A stretch of DNA of 64,000 nucleotides from Enoplolaimus lenunculus (taxonomy: Eukaryota > Nematoda > Enoplea > Enoplida > Thoracostomopsidae). Every line of letters begins with the position of its first letter. The stretch's first letter is position 1. The position numbers and the translations under genes are program-made. Positions 46,473 to 60,091 of this stretch are shown here, piece after piece. The stretch covers positions 124,001-188,000 of the forward strand of contig JASANG010003332.1 in NCBI GenBank assembly GCA_030248215.1, read 5' to 3'. Below the pieces are notes generated by a model, which saw only the letters and a list, made by a program, of their open reading frames with translations, did not search any database and had not been told where the DNA came from.

Positions 46473-49400
46473 CTGCGAGAAAAGCCAAACGAAAAATAAT
46501 TAATCTCGTACGTACAAATTTCACATACAAACAATGTATATATTATATGAAAATAAATTTCGACTAAAACGTATTCAGACCAAAATTTAAAATATACAAT
46601 AGTTTACATAAAGCTTTCTGATAGTTTACGAGTTTCGAACAATGGCTTAGCTAACAATACGTCTCACAATATCATAGGGATGGTCTCTTCACAAACCACC
46701 ATCAGAAACATTGAGGCCCGACCAGCTGTTTGACGTTTCGACTTATGCAAATTATAAAAGCCTGCCCACAGGAAGACAAAGGGAACGGCAAGCTTACAGA
46801 CTGAGAAGCTTAACCTTAGACTTAGCGCGAAAGCCGCTATAGTTAACATGCTCCGCAGTTTGATACACAACTGTCTGTATGTACATTTCAAACATTGATT
46901 AAGTAAAAATTATTTTTCTAATTGCTTTACCTAAAAACGATTCCGGCGGAAGTCCGTAAACACTTCGAGCGGCAGTGGTTCGGCCTTTGGCCAGCGTTAG
47001 CGGCAGCATTACTTCTTTTGGTTGCGCTTTCTTGCATTCAACCTGAATTTTAATTAAAACTGTTAATACTTCCCAACCGTAGCGTAGCCACGACTTTTTC
47101 GGGGGTCGGATCAATATAATGCAGTGCCTTGGAAAATTGCGAAGGGGCGTGGCGGGGAATGGCTAGGGCATTTTCGGGAACGCGCACTTCATTTTTTTCA
47201 GTGGGTCCGTAGCGAAATAACACGAACTATAACTTACATAAACATATAAATTGCATTTCAACCTCGCAATACGAAACGAGCAACAAAATTTTAAAGTCTG
47301 TCCGCAATTTCCGCTTTACCCCTTTATCTTATTGATGACGGTTTCGGGGGCTCCAGCCACCCCTTCCCCGTTAGCTACACCATTTCTTACAAATCAGCAC
47401 AAATATTTCAATGACCCTAAATTTTACAAGCAAACGAATAAATACAAAATAAAAACAAAAACTAACTGCTTTGGTAAAGTCTCTTTCGGTTAAAAGACAG
47501 TATTAACATTAATTGCGTTCAACTGTATTGCAAACCGGAAGACTTACCATTTTTCCGTTTATTTCATGAAAGTGTATTTCGCACACTTTTTCAACGACGT
47601 CTTCATTTTCGAATGTCACAAATCCAAATCCTAGAACCATACTTATGTGTAAGTAGCATTTATCTTCAGTTTCTGGTGATTGGTTTTCAATTAACGAACT
47701 GCTGCCGCTGTAGTAGATCTCAAAATTTAAACAGAAGTAGGATAAATCTATCGAAAAAGTGTTCTAGAGTTGGAAGCAAGCTAACTATTCCACAGTTCTA
47801 AAGATACAAAACCTATTACCAACTGGCAACAATTGCAATGCATATTTAAGAACAGAGCCCGACTTAGAATTAGGAATAGCTTTATTCTACAAGCTAAAAA
47901 TCGAAAGTTCTCAATCCAAGATTACAAAGCTGTAGCTTCGCTAGAACGCTAGTACAATGCGCTAAAGCAATTACATACTGCACAGCACATAGTAGGACTA
48001 TCGTCAGTACAGACAGACAAGGACGTATATATTCCGCGTCTTCATAAATTTACATGACACCGAGAACACACTATTTTGTTTGAAACCTATGATACACCAA
48101 TCAAAAGTACCCATAACAAAACTTGTAGTCCAATGTCTTAGTTATTTTTGTAACAGTTTCTGAATCTTTTTAGTCATACGCTACCAATCATGTTATTTTA
48201 GAGATTTGGAAAAATCAACCACGAAGCTTAGATTAAAAACAAAACCTTTCTTAACGTATCGGGGCTTTAGCTGAACAGCTCCCAATTTCTACTACACTCG
48301 CCAGTAAATAAAGAAAAGAAGCAAACATTTCCCAATATCTAAACCATACATACCGTCTACGATCACTTTAACCACAAGCTCATACCCAGCTACTGATTAG
48401 CAGTAGAACGTTAATTTCGTTTATCTACTCATTCCCACGACGGCGCTCTCGTATACACCTTTAGACCTTGTCGGTCTGACTATATTCAATTAGTGTCGTC
48501 CTCACAACCACGCATCGTAAGCGAAGGGCGTAGCCAAAGTTTCATTTCTGACAGGAACGTATAACCTGATTTAAAATGTTTTCGGCTCCTTCAATCCAGA
48601 ATGTTAATCTAAAGTCTGTAAAAGTATTACATTTTTCTCATCTGTTCAAAAATTTCTCAAAGGATATAAATATCCGGTTTATTCCCTTTTGTACACGCCC
48701 CTGGTCGTGGCTAGATGAATATAGTAATACTCCCCAATGTTGCTACTCTTAACTAGAAACTTACATGTACATACCTATACTCCGGTAACTAAGTAACAGC
48801 AGCCTAGTGTTTTATCAAAACAGTTCCTTTTTAATACTATCGCTACTTAATTCACAGACAACGCACGTGAAGCCCGTCTAGCGTAAAATTTTTCAGTTAT
48901 GCTCTAAATATGATACTTATTCATAACTCAAACGAGTATCCGGTTCCGGTTTTGGCATCGCACAAAACTGATATCGGGGTCAGGTAGTTCATTCACAAAT
49001 CTATTTATTTTTACAATATTTTACCAGGTGGGCTGGTTGGAATTTGGCCACTCAGTGTATGCAGTGGCGGATCCAGTATCTCAAAATGGGGGGCAAAAGT
49101 TCACAGGTAATAAACTTACTTTTGACCCACACACAAACCACGAGCTATTGTCACAAAGTTACTAAGTCGTGGTGGCCCCCCATGGATCCGCCATTGAGTG
49201 TATGAATTCCTTTAATTTTATAAATTCTTATTGCTGACTGATATTAATAATTTTAGAACTTTACACAAATTTCAAATTCTCACCTCTATGTCTTTGCGTT
49301 GCTTTATCATACATAAGCATGGCTTCTTCAACCTGTAAGCAGTATGTATAATCACACACAATTATTTTGAACTTTTGTTTGCTTTTTCCTAATTTTAAAT

Positions 49401-52400
49401 TATAGTTCTAAAACAACGTATCGAAATACCACATATATTAACCATTTAAGTCGAATAATAGCTTGTCTATTCACTCAGGGACCACAGTCGCATTAATACA
49501 GCTATAATAAAACCCGTCAAAACAGGTGCGCATTTTTAAAAACATTCGGCTGTTGATTTTGGTAATGCTTGTATCCCTAAGGAACGGCGAATTTAATAGC
49601 ATTAAATACTAACCAGGGTGCAACCGAAATACGCTGTTCAATACGGAAATCTGGTATTTTTCCACCCGATTTTCTGGTATTCTTGGTGCTGATAATTTTG
49701 TGTTTCAAAAGTAAAAGTCGATCTTTACTGGTGATTTTTATTGTTCATCTAATAATACGAGCATAACACCGTCGAAATTCAAAAGATTCAAAAGTTTTTT
49801 CACATATCGTTTGTTGAGGCCGACGCTTCAATTTAAGCGGTACAACGCTGCAAGTTGACATGTTTGATGACAAACGCTTGGACTGCGTTTCTGGTGTTTG
49901 AATCACCCGACAAACTAATTGCTGATTTATTGCCAGAATGAGACAATCCTCCAACACACTGGCCATAGCAAACGGAATAGCAAATTTCAAATGGTAGTAT
50001 TCCAATCGATGTGGTTTCATTCAACCGAGCAGCCAAAGTACAGCCCGAAACGAACCGAAAAATAACAAAAAAGGTGAACATTACCTTTCCATATCCTTCG
50101 AAATATGCTCGCATATCGTCAACGCTAGTGGTCGCTGACACACCGCCAACGAAAACTTTCTTCGTTTTCGTTACAAACTGTAATTAACAAAATCAAAGTT
50201 ACGTACTTAAATTCAGCATGACACTTTACCGCGGTACCCGCGGGTGAACGCGGGTTGGGTAATAAATTTCATCCGCTGGTATACCCGCAAGTAAAGATTT
50301 GTATCACGCGGGTAAAAACTGACTGTTTTTACCCGCGCGAAACCTTTAAGAGTTAAGGTACACAACATACCTATTAACTAAGCTAGTCAGTGAGCGTTGA
50401 AAAAGCAAAAGTTCTGTGCTTTCTATAGCTGGGTTTTAAACTTGTTGCCCCTAGTAAGCGATCATTGTGTAAAATTAATTGAAGTTATAACGCAAAACTT
50501 TATCGAAGTGCAAAACATCAACGATCTATAAAATACTGGTTTCACTTCAAGCGTGGGTAAAAGTGGGTCGTGGGTAAATGTTTTTAGCACGGGCAAACCC
50601 GAGGGTTCACACAATCAAAAACCGCATACTGACCCGGAATTTTTTATATAATAATCTTGAACACAGACCTAAAATATTTGAAGATTCGAAGTTTTACAAC
50701 AAATGGTTGACACTGATTTTTTTATTTGTGTATCTTCTAATCACGAGGTCGGTCTTGCCAAGTTTGGGTCATTGTTGCTCACCAATCGATAACTGTGGGG
50801 CTTCGAAGATAGCATCAACGCATTGTACAGGTTCCTTTTGTACCCTTACGCAAACGCAACGCGTCCTGAGAGTGGCAGGAAATACTATCAACAACCCTCA
50901 TATGATATCAATACGTATGTGTGTAATATATAAACATATATAATGCATATGTATAACGGGTTATTCGTTGCAGTGTTCAAATTTACTACTAGGACTTTAA
51001 CCAAGACCCTGGTTTTTAACAAGGAAACCTTGCGTAGGACAGAGTTTTTACTGATAAAATTTCTGTTTTTTAACGAACACCCGAGTAAACGACTATTGGT
51101 TGCAATTCCAATTGAAAAATAATCCAAAAAGGTTAGTTTGACGCGGTAAACGTTTACTAAATCTTAAATAGGGGGCAAAATTACAAATGAAGATTGAACT
51201 GGGGACAAGTCGAGGTCGAAGGCTTGCTTTCGCCGAGTAACGTATACAATCCACCGTCCCAGTAACAATAACGAACTGCCAGTCAAACTGAGCGATGCAG
51301 GCCTGGTACTGTTTACCAGGCAGACACCAGTTAAGAATTCAATCTCCCAAAGTCAAAACTAGGACCCGGAATTTAACGGCTAAAATACATAGAATAACCA
51401 GAAAACCAGGATCCAGATGCAACTCTAATGTGCAGGGTGCAATCGGAATTCCGATTCCGATTAAACGAGTTCCAATGCCGATTCCGATTCCTACTGCACA
51501 ATCAGTCAAAATCGGAATTTTAACATTTTTAATTTTAGGTCTACTTGTTGTGATATGTTGTATAAAAATTCTGCATCATTTGTCTATTAAATTGTTTTCG
51601 ATGAGTTAACTTATCAATAATTGATTGCAGTTTAGTTTTACAGAGACAAAAAATAATTGTCATAGTTTTACAAAGATAAAAAATAATTGTTAATTTGTTC
51701 ATGCGACATTTTTGAGAATTGTTGCCGGCCAACAGACACCCAAAATCCAGAATATACGTGTTAATACAAATTATCCGCATAGTCACAAAAACTGCCGAAG
51801 CCAGATACTTAAATGCCCCTACAGAGGTCGAGCGAACCTTAAGGGCATATTTCGAGGAAAAAATAAAGCTTAATCACGCTCATTTAAATATTGCATCTTA
51901 TAATTTCGCATAATTTTATTCCGACAAGCGTTTTCTGGTATACTTATTTCTGTCAGTTCGAAGTATTAAAGTCACTGTGAAATATATACGGCGATTGTGG
52001 TTATAAATAACTCTTTAATATGACGTTAAATTATACATTTCAGCAATAAATATCTGAAAATGTAAAATACCGAGGCCAAAGCAGGCTTCCCTGTCACACC
52101 CTATCATGGTACGACCGGATATTAATTTGCCGACAGGGTTCCAACAGGAACTAAATTTTGCCGGAACAGAAACATGAACAAGGAAATTAAAACAATTTTC
52201 AACACCGAATTACTGTTTTAGGTATTGGTACAGTCGTGAAAAACGTGCCTTAAGCTAGTTTTTAGAGATTTCTTTTTCGTTTTCATCACTCCTACAAAAT
52301 CCCTAATCAAATATTTCAATTTAACAAGTTATCAACTACAATGAAAGGGATGAAAGACACGAAGATCACTAGTTATTTTACAACTACAAAATTTTTAAAT

Positions 52401-55400
52401 GTTTAAATGATTTGGCACCTCACCGTAAAAATTCCTATTCCTGCGTCTTTGAATGCAGGAACAGGAATTGAATTTTAGCAGGATTTCCGGCCGGAACAGG
52501 GATTCCGGTGGAATCCTGTTTACCGGCTACCGGTACCGGATACGGATATTGAATTTTTTGCCGGAAAAGGAACCGGATATTGTATGTGTTAAAATAATTT
52601 ATTTTTTCGCTGTATTTTTAGCGTGTTCAAATTTTTGGACGGTTATAAAGTTCATAATTGCTGCTGATAAACTGAGGTTATTTAATGCAAAATGCGTTTA
52701 ACTCTCGGTCTCTTACACAAGTTAAAAGTCGCTGGAAAACTATCAAAACTTGAACTTCTTGACTTGCCCAGATATGAAATCGCAGCAAGATGTTAAAGAC
52801 GCTAACTCGTATGAAGCAGTTTTATGATATTAGGCACCACAACAGTAATCGGTTTCCGGTAGGTTAATACCGGATCGAATCACGGAGCCGGATACAGATA
52901 TCAGGTTTTGCCGGATATCAAACGGAACCGGATATCTGGTCGCACCTTGCACCCTGCTCGTCAGCGTACTGTATTGCAATTCTTAGTTCTTTTCAACAAT
53001 TTTACAATGTAAGTCTCAATAAAAATGCAAAACGTCTGCTTAATATAATGGCTGTATAATTTGCTCAACCAGCAAACTCACCTTTGTGACAAATTTTTCA
53101 GAATCTTTTAAATATTGAAAACTTTTTCTTTGAGATAATGTTATTTCGAAACAATTGCTTTTGCAACTAGTTCAAATTGGTTAATAAACAAATTCTGATG
53201 TGTTTTCGCAAAACTTGATGAAGAAATAGCTGAAAATACGTTTAAGCTATTTTTTGGCAAGTTTTCTAAAAAGTTCAACAGTAATTAGGTGATGAAAATT
53301 ATTTCAACTTCCGTTTCCTGTTCCGGTAAAACTTAGTTCCTGTTGGAATCCTGAACGCCAACGGAACTGTTTTCAGAGTTTTGGTTTGATGCCACACCCA
53401 GTAACATTTCGATGTAATAAAATTAAATGCTCTTGTTTATTATCTGAAAAGTATAAAATTAGTGTTACAAAAACCCCGTAGCCTTCAGTTTAATTTCTTC
53501 AGATTTTGCCTACTGATTCCATTATGAAAGCATGTGTTGGGCACAAAGAATTCGATGAACGATAAAAAACATTTTAGATAGCCAATCTGCCGAAAAAACT
53601 CAGCAAACGTTTGAAATATAAAATTAAAAACTGATTAGAATTCCTCTGCCAGATGTTTCCATATGGGGCGGTCAGGGTCCCCACTCACCTCCATCTCTGA
53701 CGTACATATTTCACAAACATTCAACCGATATATGCCTCCCCATGTTCAATATCATCTACTCCATACTTCACCGTATATATTATATATCCTTGGAAGTAAA
53801 CCACGAGCAATCAAGAAATCAAAAACACTTAAATCCACTCTACCGCCGTGATATGCTTTCAAAATTCCCCAGATAGTTATGTATAGAGTCGTACGTATAT
53901 ACTTATTTATATATAGAGAGAGACATATTTTTGAAATGTCAGACAAAAATATGTACACATAAATAATGACTACGCTATCAATCAGATATTTTGACCATAA
54001 ATGTCACACAAACCAAAGCTCGGCATGTGACCGCTTGAAACGGGAACAGGTCGTCGGTTTATGTTGATGCAATGTTATGATTTAACAGACAAAGTTCACG
54101 TGGCTGCTGGCGAGGAGAGCTCACTCAGGTGTCGCGAGTCTCCAGTTACTCAAGTCAGTCAGTGTTTATCTTTCAATAAGTTCGCCTAATTTCGTCAGGC
54201 GTAACTTTATATGTATTCAGTTTTGTTGTGTGAATCAAAAATAGTGAGTGATTGTCGACCAAAGTTTGACTCAACTGCATGTATTTAGGCGAAACTCGGA
54301 CATGCTTACTTTTTAATCAGTCTTGGTAACCATTCCAAACTTATAAAGCACAACCGATAGTTTCACAAACTAATTTTAAAATTAATCGAATATGCAATTT
54401 AGTTATTAGCTGACCATTGCCTAATCGGTTAATGAGGTTTACAAACAATTTGTTCAGAGTACTCGCACCCAGAAACCCTTCAATAACCCAAATGTATATA
54501 ATTTTGAACGTCCTAATTTCGGCTTATCAGTTAAGCTAATATGCGAATTCAACCAAATATGCAAATTAGCCTGTACCTAACGAACGGCTTACAATTTCAA
54601 AACCCTAATGTGAGGTTAACACCCCAGGATAAGACGCTTTCAGACAAAAAAGTTTGTCAAAATCGGTTCAGCGGTTCCCGAGATTCTTTTCGGATAGCCA
54701 GACGGACAGACAAACGGACGGAAGGACATCAACCTTTCAACCCCCCGAGTACAAAACATAAAACGCTTCGCTCAATAAAATCCAACATTGCGGCGGATTC
54801 AAAGGAGGGCTCACTCAAGGAGTTCAAACCCCAGCTTCGCAAGTCATTAGAAATCATTTACTACTTTCGCCTATATCGATGCTACTAATACCACGAATAA
54901 ATTTCCTTTAAAATAATTTGAGTCCCCACTTTTTGAAAGATATGGATCCGCCCCTGAAACACACCGGTGGAAAACCGAATTAAACCAAGTCTTTGTTCAA
55001 TATGTTCCTTTACTCATACATGAATTGCAGTTATGCGTATTCTAGCAATGGTAGCAATTACGAATGACCTTATATTAAAAATATATCATAATAAAACCAT
55101 AATTTCAGTTGAAATATATACACTTTTTAGCGAAATTTCAAATTTTTTTGAAACCGTCGAGGTACAGCTTGTGCAAAAAGTACAATAATTTAATAACAAA
55201 AACGAAAAAACTTTGGTTACATACTTCGAGGTATACGCTTACACAAAAGGTACACAACATTTGAAGTTTAGTGCAGTCACTGATGATCTGGTATATACCA
55301 AAATGCCAGGGCCGATTTTGAGTGGTAGTCCAGCAGCGTAGACGCACATGAGAAAACTACCACTCACACCATTTCAAGCATTCCTGACGAAGATCACTCT

Positions 55401-58400
55401 GAAACCATCACCCCGCAGAATAAATTGTAGCGGTTGCTCTCTACTTCTAGTACAGGTGACAACTCTCGAACATCCGATACATTACACAACAATTAATGTA
55501 CATATATACACACGACTGTACACATGTATTTTATATCAGATATGATGCCGGTGCCCTTTACAGATGCACTGAGCTACACTACAATAAATCACACCTTTAA
55601 ATATGACGACCGCTTTGCGTACCCCCTAACTGGTGTTGTCTCTTAAAGCTTTGAAAATATTTACAAGTCCTGCGGTGCGAATGCGAAACATATATATTCC
55701 GGGAATATTGTAAAAAACATTCGAAATATTCATATATGTACAGTAATATATAAGTTACACAAAATGCACCGGTGAGAAGCGCAACCACCCTTATATACTT
55801 CAAAGGTATATATGACAATTTTGAACCAAAGACAAACTACGGCATAAGTCAACAATACACAAACCTCGCACAACCGCCAGCCCCCCTCGCCCGGATAGAA
55901 AACAATTTCAAAAACGCAAATAATAAATACATAAACAAAACATAATACAATAGAGCTTGTAATTATATATTATATATGTAACTGTTTCGTAAGCCCGGAC
56001 CACAGTTATTTTTCAAGCAACCTCTGACGGTACTACACTCAAAACACCGGCTGTTCAAAATATTGTTCCCCCTTTTTCTGCTGACAAAAAACAGACAATA
56101 TGTTCGTAACCGCAACTGGAAACTTGTAGTTTTATCTAACATTTGACGAGTGGAAAAAAATTAACTTTCGTTCATTTATTCGAAAAACTATTACTCCATT
56201 TTCAAGCCAGGGCGGGTGACATAATCTAATCAAAATTGGTTACTTATATGCTTACAAACAAACCCCCGCATAACTCTCTAGCATAAGCCTAAGCTTAGGA
56301 AAATACATTAATAATACTGCGGGCGGAAAGACTTTTGCCGTCTACTTGTCGTGCGGCGACGTACGGTGCCGCCCAGCGCCGTCCGTTACCATACGGTATC
56401 GTACGTGTGTAATTTATGTACGATACCGCACGGTGACGGACGGCGCGTCGCCAAAAGTAAAGCGCCTCCCTAATGCAAACCGTATATACATCCAGGTTCG
56501 GTAAGTATGCTCCCTCTGTTCGTACCCAAATAAGTCCCCAGAAAATTTAGATATCGACTGTTGCAAAATAGAAAAAACCTTTCTCTCTACATATCCTTGC
56601 TCAAACTATTTCTGAACGCAGAAAAACTCGTCGTTTTTTTAAATTTGAAACAAAACTATAGAAAACTCTGCTAAGCTTCGACACAGCTTTTCCACGAGCA
56701 CAGTAAGAGAATCTATAGAATACGTACGTATAATTCCGAGTGTGATGATATACGTACATAAAAAAATGTATAAAAATATTAAATTAATTAAAACAAAAAA
56801 TATAATGCCAGTGCCAAATTGAAGTCTGTGCTTTTGTCTACAGCATGCAATTTATTAGGCGTCATAAGTTGCATACAAATATCTGGAGGTTCGCAACTGG
56901 GGGTGAGGGAATCTTCCACCTACCGAAATCCCCATCAAGCTCGATGTGACTCCAAATTTTATATAATTTTGTGCATGTAAAGTGCATTTGCATGTTATCT
57001 GCGATCAATCAGGCGTAATTAAATGGGTTTTCGTTTCATAACGTAATTTAGTCTACAGAAATTTTCTAACAGGTTTAAAGCTCCCACTATGCCGGACAAA
57101 GCGAAATGCCCAGGATGTATTTATTCCACATCAATTTTATCCTATTTTAAAAAGTTCGAACGTCCAATATCCGTGTAACGGGGTGCCACACAAAACTAAA
57201 TAATACCAGAATCGGAACTAGACAGTTTCAGAGCCGGAACAACTTTTTAAATAACCAGCCTTAGTCAATATAAACTGCACGCGCCAGCGGCAGAACAATA
57301 TAATCTGTTTTAACTGGAGCTTTACGGCAGAGCGGTGGTAACCGGAGAGATCCAAGCTAACGGAAAGGGATCGCTCGTATATAGCGTATAAAACACTTTT
57401 CACACATAACAGTATAGTACCGCTAGAAAATGACTTATAAGAAAGTATAATCAACGCAAATAGAGATACGGATTCGTTTTATGATTTACGAATGTTAACA
57501 GGTGGTGGGAAATTTCTAATGGATGCTGAACCGAGGAAGAAATCGTATCGGATGGGCTGAAACGAACCAAAACACTAACACAACATGCTCGTGATTACCT
57601 TCGGCTGTGTTCGCTTTGGTACTGCAACCTTGGGATCTATCTGAAACGCCACATAACACCAACATAGAGACGTTTGTGTAAAACATGTAAAAAGTAAAAT
57701 TGATTCTTTCATTGATGTTAAATCGGGAATTACTACTTCGTACCAACCTAGACCTATTGTTCGCGAAGTTTGATCTATCGACCAACCAGTTGCTATAAAC
57801 TACATATTGATACGAGAAATCACATGTAATGCAGTCAGAAACTGCTCGCCTAGTTAACACGCTATGCATAAAGTATCCCTTTAAAGCGAGAAAAAAAATA
57901 CAATTTAACTCATACAAAGCTACAATTCATTAAGCAGTTAGCAAAATCTATCAACCCACCTCTAAAATATTTGATTTTCCCACGGAATCCTGTACGAAAA
58001 ATAATCCTAAATTTGACATTTTAATGTTGACGGGGCGCCAGATACCAATAAAACCTGACCTTTTTTCCATCCAATTCATGTGTTTCCTGTTCGAGAACTT
58101 TATCAATACTTTCCGGATCCCCAAACGTGACAAATCCAAATCCTCTTGAATAAAATGATACAATCCAGAGTGACATATACAATAGTTTTTAACAGAGTAT
58201 TTTGGCTAAATATCCACAGTTGGCCTTTGACCCGAATCTTGTCAACAAACAGTTGAAAAATCTAAAATTACATATTATCGACAACGAAAGAACTACTAAC
58301 CCCGCCACTCGAGATTTTGCCAACCGGTTGAGTATTTTTAGCCTCAAATTTTTCAGACGGCAAACACACTGATATTGTATTTAAGCGTGTAAAGCGTATT

Positions 58401-60091
58401 TATCTGTAATATACGAGCGATTAGGCATGGTTGGACGCATTTTTTGCTTAAAAGCGATTTTGTCGGTAAAAATTACCTCACTACTCACAATTTTCGACCC
58501 GGATTAAGCCCTTTAAATCCGTTGGGACACAGCGAGGACAACTAAGTACTTTTGAATTCTGAACAAAAATATTGTGAGTCGCAATTACCGAGCGCGTTTT
58601 GTTGTTGGATCACGCATAACCATACAATCTTTAACCTGGCCAAATTGACCAAAATAATCAGTTAGCGATTCTGAAACATCGCGTTACAATGGCAAAAACA
58701 ACTAAAAATTTCGTAAACCAAAGATGAAACCGCTGCGTGCTAAAATGGCGTACTCAAAAGAAAACATAAAAGCTAATATGTCGTAACTGACTTTACTATA
58801 TATTACAGCAAACACCGCGAAAAAATACATACTCTACAAACACAAGTTCATTGTCGAATACATACAATGCGACAAATTCTACAAACACGCAAAATAAACA
58901 AGGCTCAATAAAAGGGTGCAATCGGAATTCCGATTCAAAACGAATTCCGATTCCGATTCCGACTGCACAATTAATCGGAATCGGAATTTCCATATTTAAT
59001 TTTAGGCCTACTTGCTGTGATATGTTGTATAAAAATTCTGCATTATTTATCTATCAAATTGTTTTCAATAATTTAACTTATCAATAATTGATTGTAAATT
59101 AGCTTTACATGGCCAAAAAATGATTGCCAATTTGTTCATGAGACGTTTTTGAGAATTGTTGCCAGCCAACAGACACCCTAAATCAAGAATATACGTGTTA
59201 AGACAAATTATCCCTACAGTCACAAAATTTGTAGTTCCGATTCCGGTTTAAATTTGTTGTTCCTATTCCGATTCCGGTATAATCTAGTTCCGCTTTGCAC
59301 CCTGCTCAATAAGACTTACCCGGTGTTGTTTGCCAACTGAGACCACCGATGAACATTTTCCTAAAAATATTTACAGTATATATATTTATATATCAACAGT
59401 GTGATAATACAATATTATGCAGATTCAATATCATGCAAATACAAAATTTACGCGACAAACAAATTGGGCGTAAATTACTTAAAATGCCGCTTTTGTCTAC
59501 AGTTTAACACAATTCCGCAAAACAGAGCTGCGTTTTACTTTTCTTCAATAAGACAATGCGAATTCAGAGTGGCAACAAGAACACTAATTCGGTTTTCAGC
59601 AAAAATTTCCGGTTATTTTTTAATTGATCTTGAGCGAACTATGATTTTTTTGACATTGATTTTGCATTTACATCTGTGATCTATGTTTCAAAGAGTCTGG
59701 CCTTCAGTATCTCGAAACTCTAAAATTTTAGTACACGGTTTAGTTCAGCTTAGTTTGAAATTCAACTTCCTAATTACGTATGCCAACCTATATATCCTAT
59801 AGACAGATTCAATACTATTTTCACGTAGTGTTATAATTAACAGAATAATATGCATCCTGGCAGAATGTATACGTGCATACCTATTTAGAACGTTGATCAA
59901 ATTATAAAAATTCGGCGAAACTGTTTCGCGCCTTTGACTTAGCAGCTACACCCATTCAAAATACTAGACATAGTATACATACAAGGTACAAAAATTATAT
60001 ACCCAGGATCGCTGTTTGCTTCGGCAGTCATTTCTCCATTCACATGATTCGAGCCACTTTGTTGTTCATCTGAGACATCTTGACTTGCCAT
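44593..60091 (-). CDS. MSI: Musashi-type RNA-binding protein (11 exons placed, one linker exon missing)
   Basis: Musashi proteins bind GUAG-type sites in 3' UTRs and repress translation in neural and stem cells. Exons in transcript order: 60003-60091, 59320-59360, 58589-58670, 58060-58144, [small linker exon not located], 50085-50177, 49284-49332, 47548-47630, 46931-47042, 46419-46472, 45497-45952, 44593-45056. Phases agree at every join. RRM1: [33 protein letters not shown]2: [27 protein letters not shown] and the signature [20 protein letters not shown] then KEVM. The tail is rich in Ala, Ser, Gly, Pro and His. Between exon 4 (ending ELDGKK) and exon 5 (FVTKTKK) the family has about 14 residues (DPKVAFPRRAQPK in relatives), so a 42-nt exon is expected in 50178-58059. 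About 535 residues plus that exon. Confidence 0.93.
46931..50177 (-). CDS. MSI: Musashi exons: RRM2 and linker
   Basis: Exon 50085-50177 begins [20 protein letters not shown]; 49284-49332 gives [16 protein letters not shown]; 47548-47630 gives [20 protein letters not shown] then FHEINGKM; 46931-47042 gives [20 protein letters not shown] then [17 protein letters not shown]. The [10 protein letters not shown] phrase after RRM2 is a Musashi hallmark that separates it from DAZAP1 and hnRNP A relatives. Confidence 0.93.
49062..49196. mobile_element. hAT-like MITE, CAGTGGCGGATCCA ends
   Basis: It begins CAGTGGCGGATCCA and ends TGGATCCGCCATTG, flanked by a perfect 8-bp duplication AGTGTATG (49054-49061, 49197-49204). 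Only 135 bp long. It lies in a Musashi intron. Such ends are known from hAT families in many animals. Single ends of similar type appear at about 37070 and 54945. Confidence 0.9.
50228..50609. mobile_element. Probable MITE with ACCCGCGGGT words
   Basis: The left part has GGTACCCGCGGGTGAACGCGGG and the right part GGGTCGTGGGTAAATG and GCAAACCCGAGGGTTC; the words are inverted between the two sides. No target duplication was identified. It lies in the large Musashi intron. Confidence 0.5.
51433..51790. mobile_element. hAT-like MITE, CAGGGTGCAA family, 3'-truncated copy
   Basis: It starts CAGGGTGCAATCGGAATTCC and matches the interior of 58912-59304 (ATGTTGTATAAAAATTCTGC, AACAGACACCC) up to about 51790, where similarity stops. 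The other terminus is missing. It also has a duplicated inner phrase of about 35 bp around 51636-51690. Confidence 0.75.
52430..52945. repeat. CCGGTTCC/CCGGATA word-rich region, MITE remnants
   Basis: Words such as GGAACAGGGATTCCGG, CCGGCTACCGGTACCGG and CCGGATATC recur, with end-like GCACCCTG at 52948. These resemble subterminal arrays of the CCGGTTC MITE subfamily, but element borders are unclear. A short match to ATTCCTATTCCTGC at 63680 belongs to the same group. Confidence 0.5.
53000..54389. other. Musashi intron stretch, nothing recognised
   Basis: AT-rich intronic DNA with a short TATATA-rich patch at 53770-53930. The missing 42-nt Musashi linker exon could lie anywhere in 50178-58059; I did not find it here. 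Confidence 0.35.
54390..54835 (-). repeat. Interspersed repeat A, inverted copy
   Basis: It is the reverse complement of 5851-6250: AAAATCGGTTCAGCGGTTCC, GACAGACAAACGGACGG, GGATTCAAAGGAGGGCTCAC. It has one tandem unit instead of two and lies in the large Musashi intron. Confidence 0.7.
56320..56471. mobile_element. GC-rich fold-back element, family C, copy 4
   Basis: The centre GGTATCGTACGTGTGTAATT...ATGTACGATACCG is a dyad shared with copy 1, and the right end is CAAAAGTAAAGCGCCTCCCT. The left end is GGGCGGAAAGACTTTTG. It lies in the large Musashi intron. Confidence 0.7.
58060..60091 (-). CDS. MSI: Musashi exons 1-4: N-terminus and RRM1
   Basis: Exon 60003-60091 encodes [20 protein letters not shown] and an acidic lead. 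The 41-nt exon 59320-59360 supplies RNP2 ([13 protein letters not shown]). Exon 58589-58670 gives [20 protein letters not shown], and 58060-58144 gives RNP1 ([20 protein letters not shown]) ending ELDGKK. A MITE ends just inside the intron after the 41-nt exon. Confidence 0.92.
58912..59304. mobile_element. hAT-like MITE, CAGGGTGCAA family, intact copy
   Basis: The copy runs from AAGGGTGCAATCGG to CTTTGCACCCTG with a perfect 8-bp duplication CTCAATAA (58904-58911, 59305-59312). It is the reverse of the copy at 181-699 but without that copy's internal duplication. Its right duplication ends one base from the GTAAGT donor of Musashi exon 2 (59314-59319). Confidence 0.9.
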
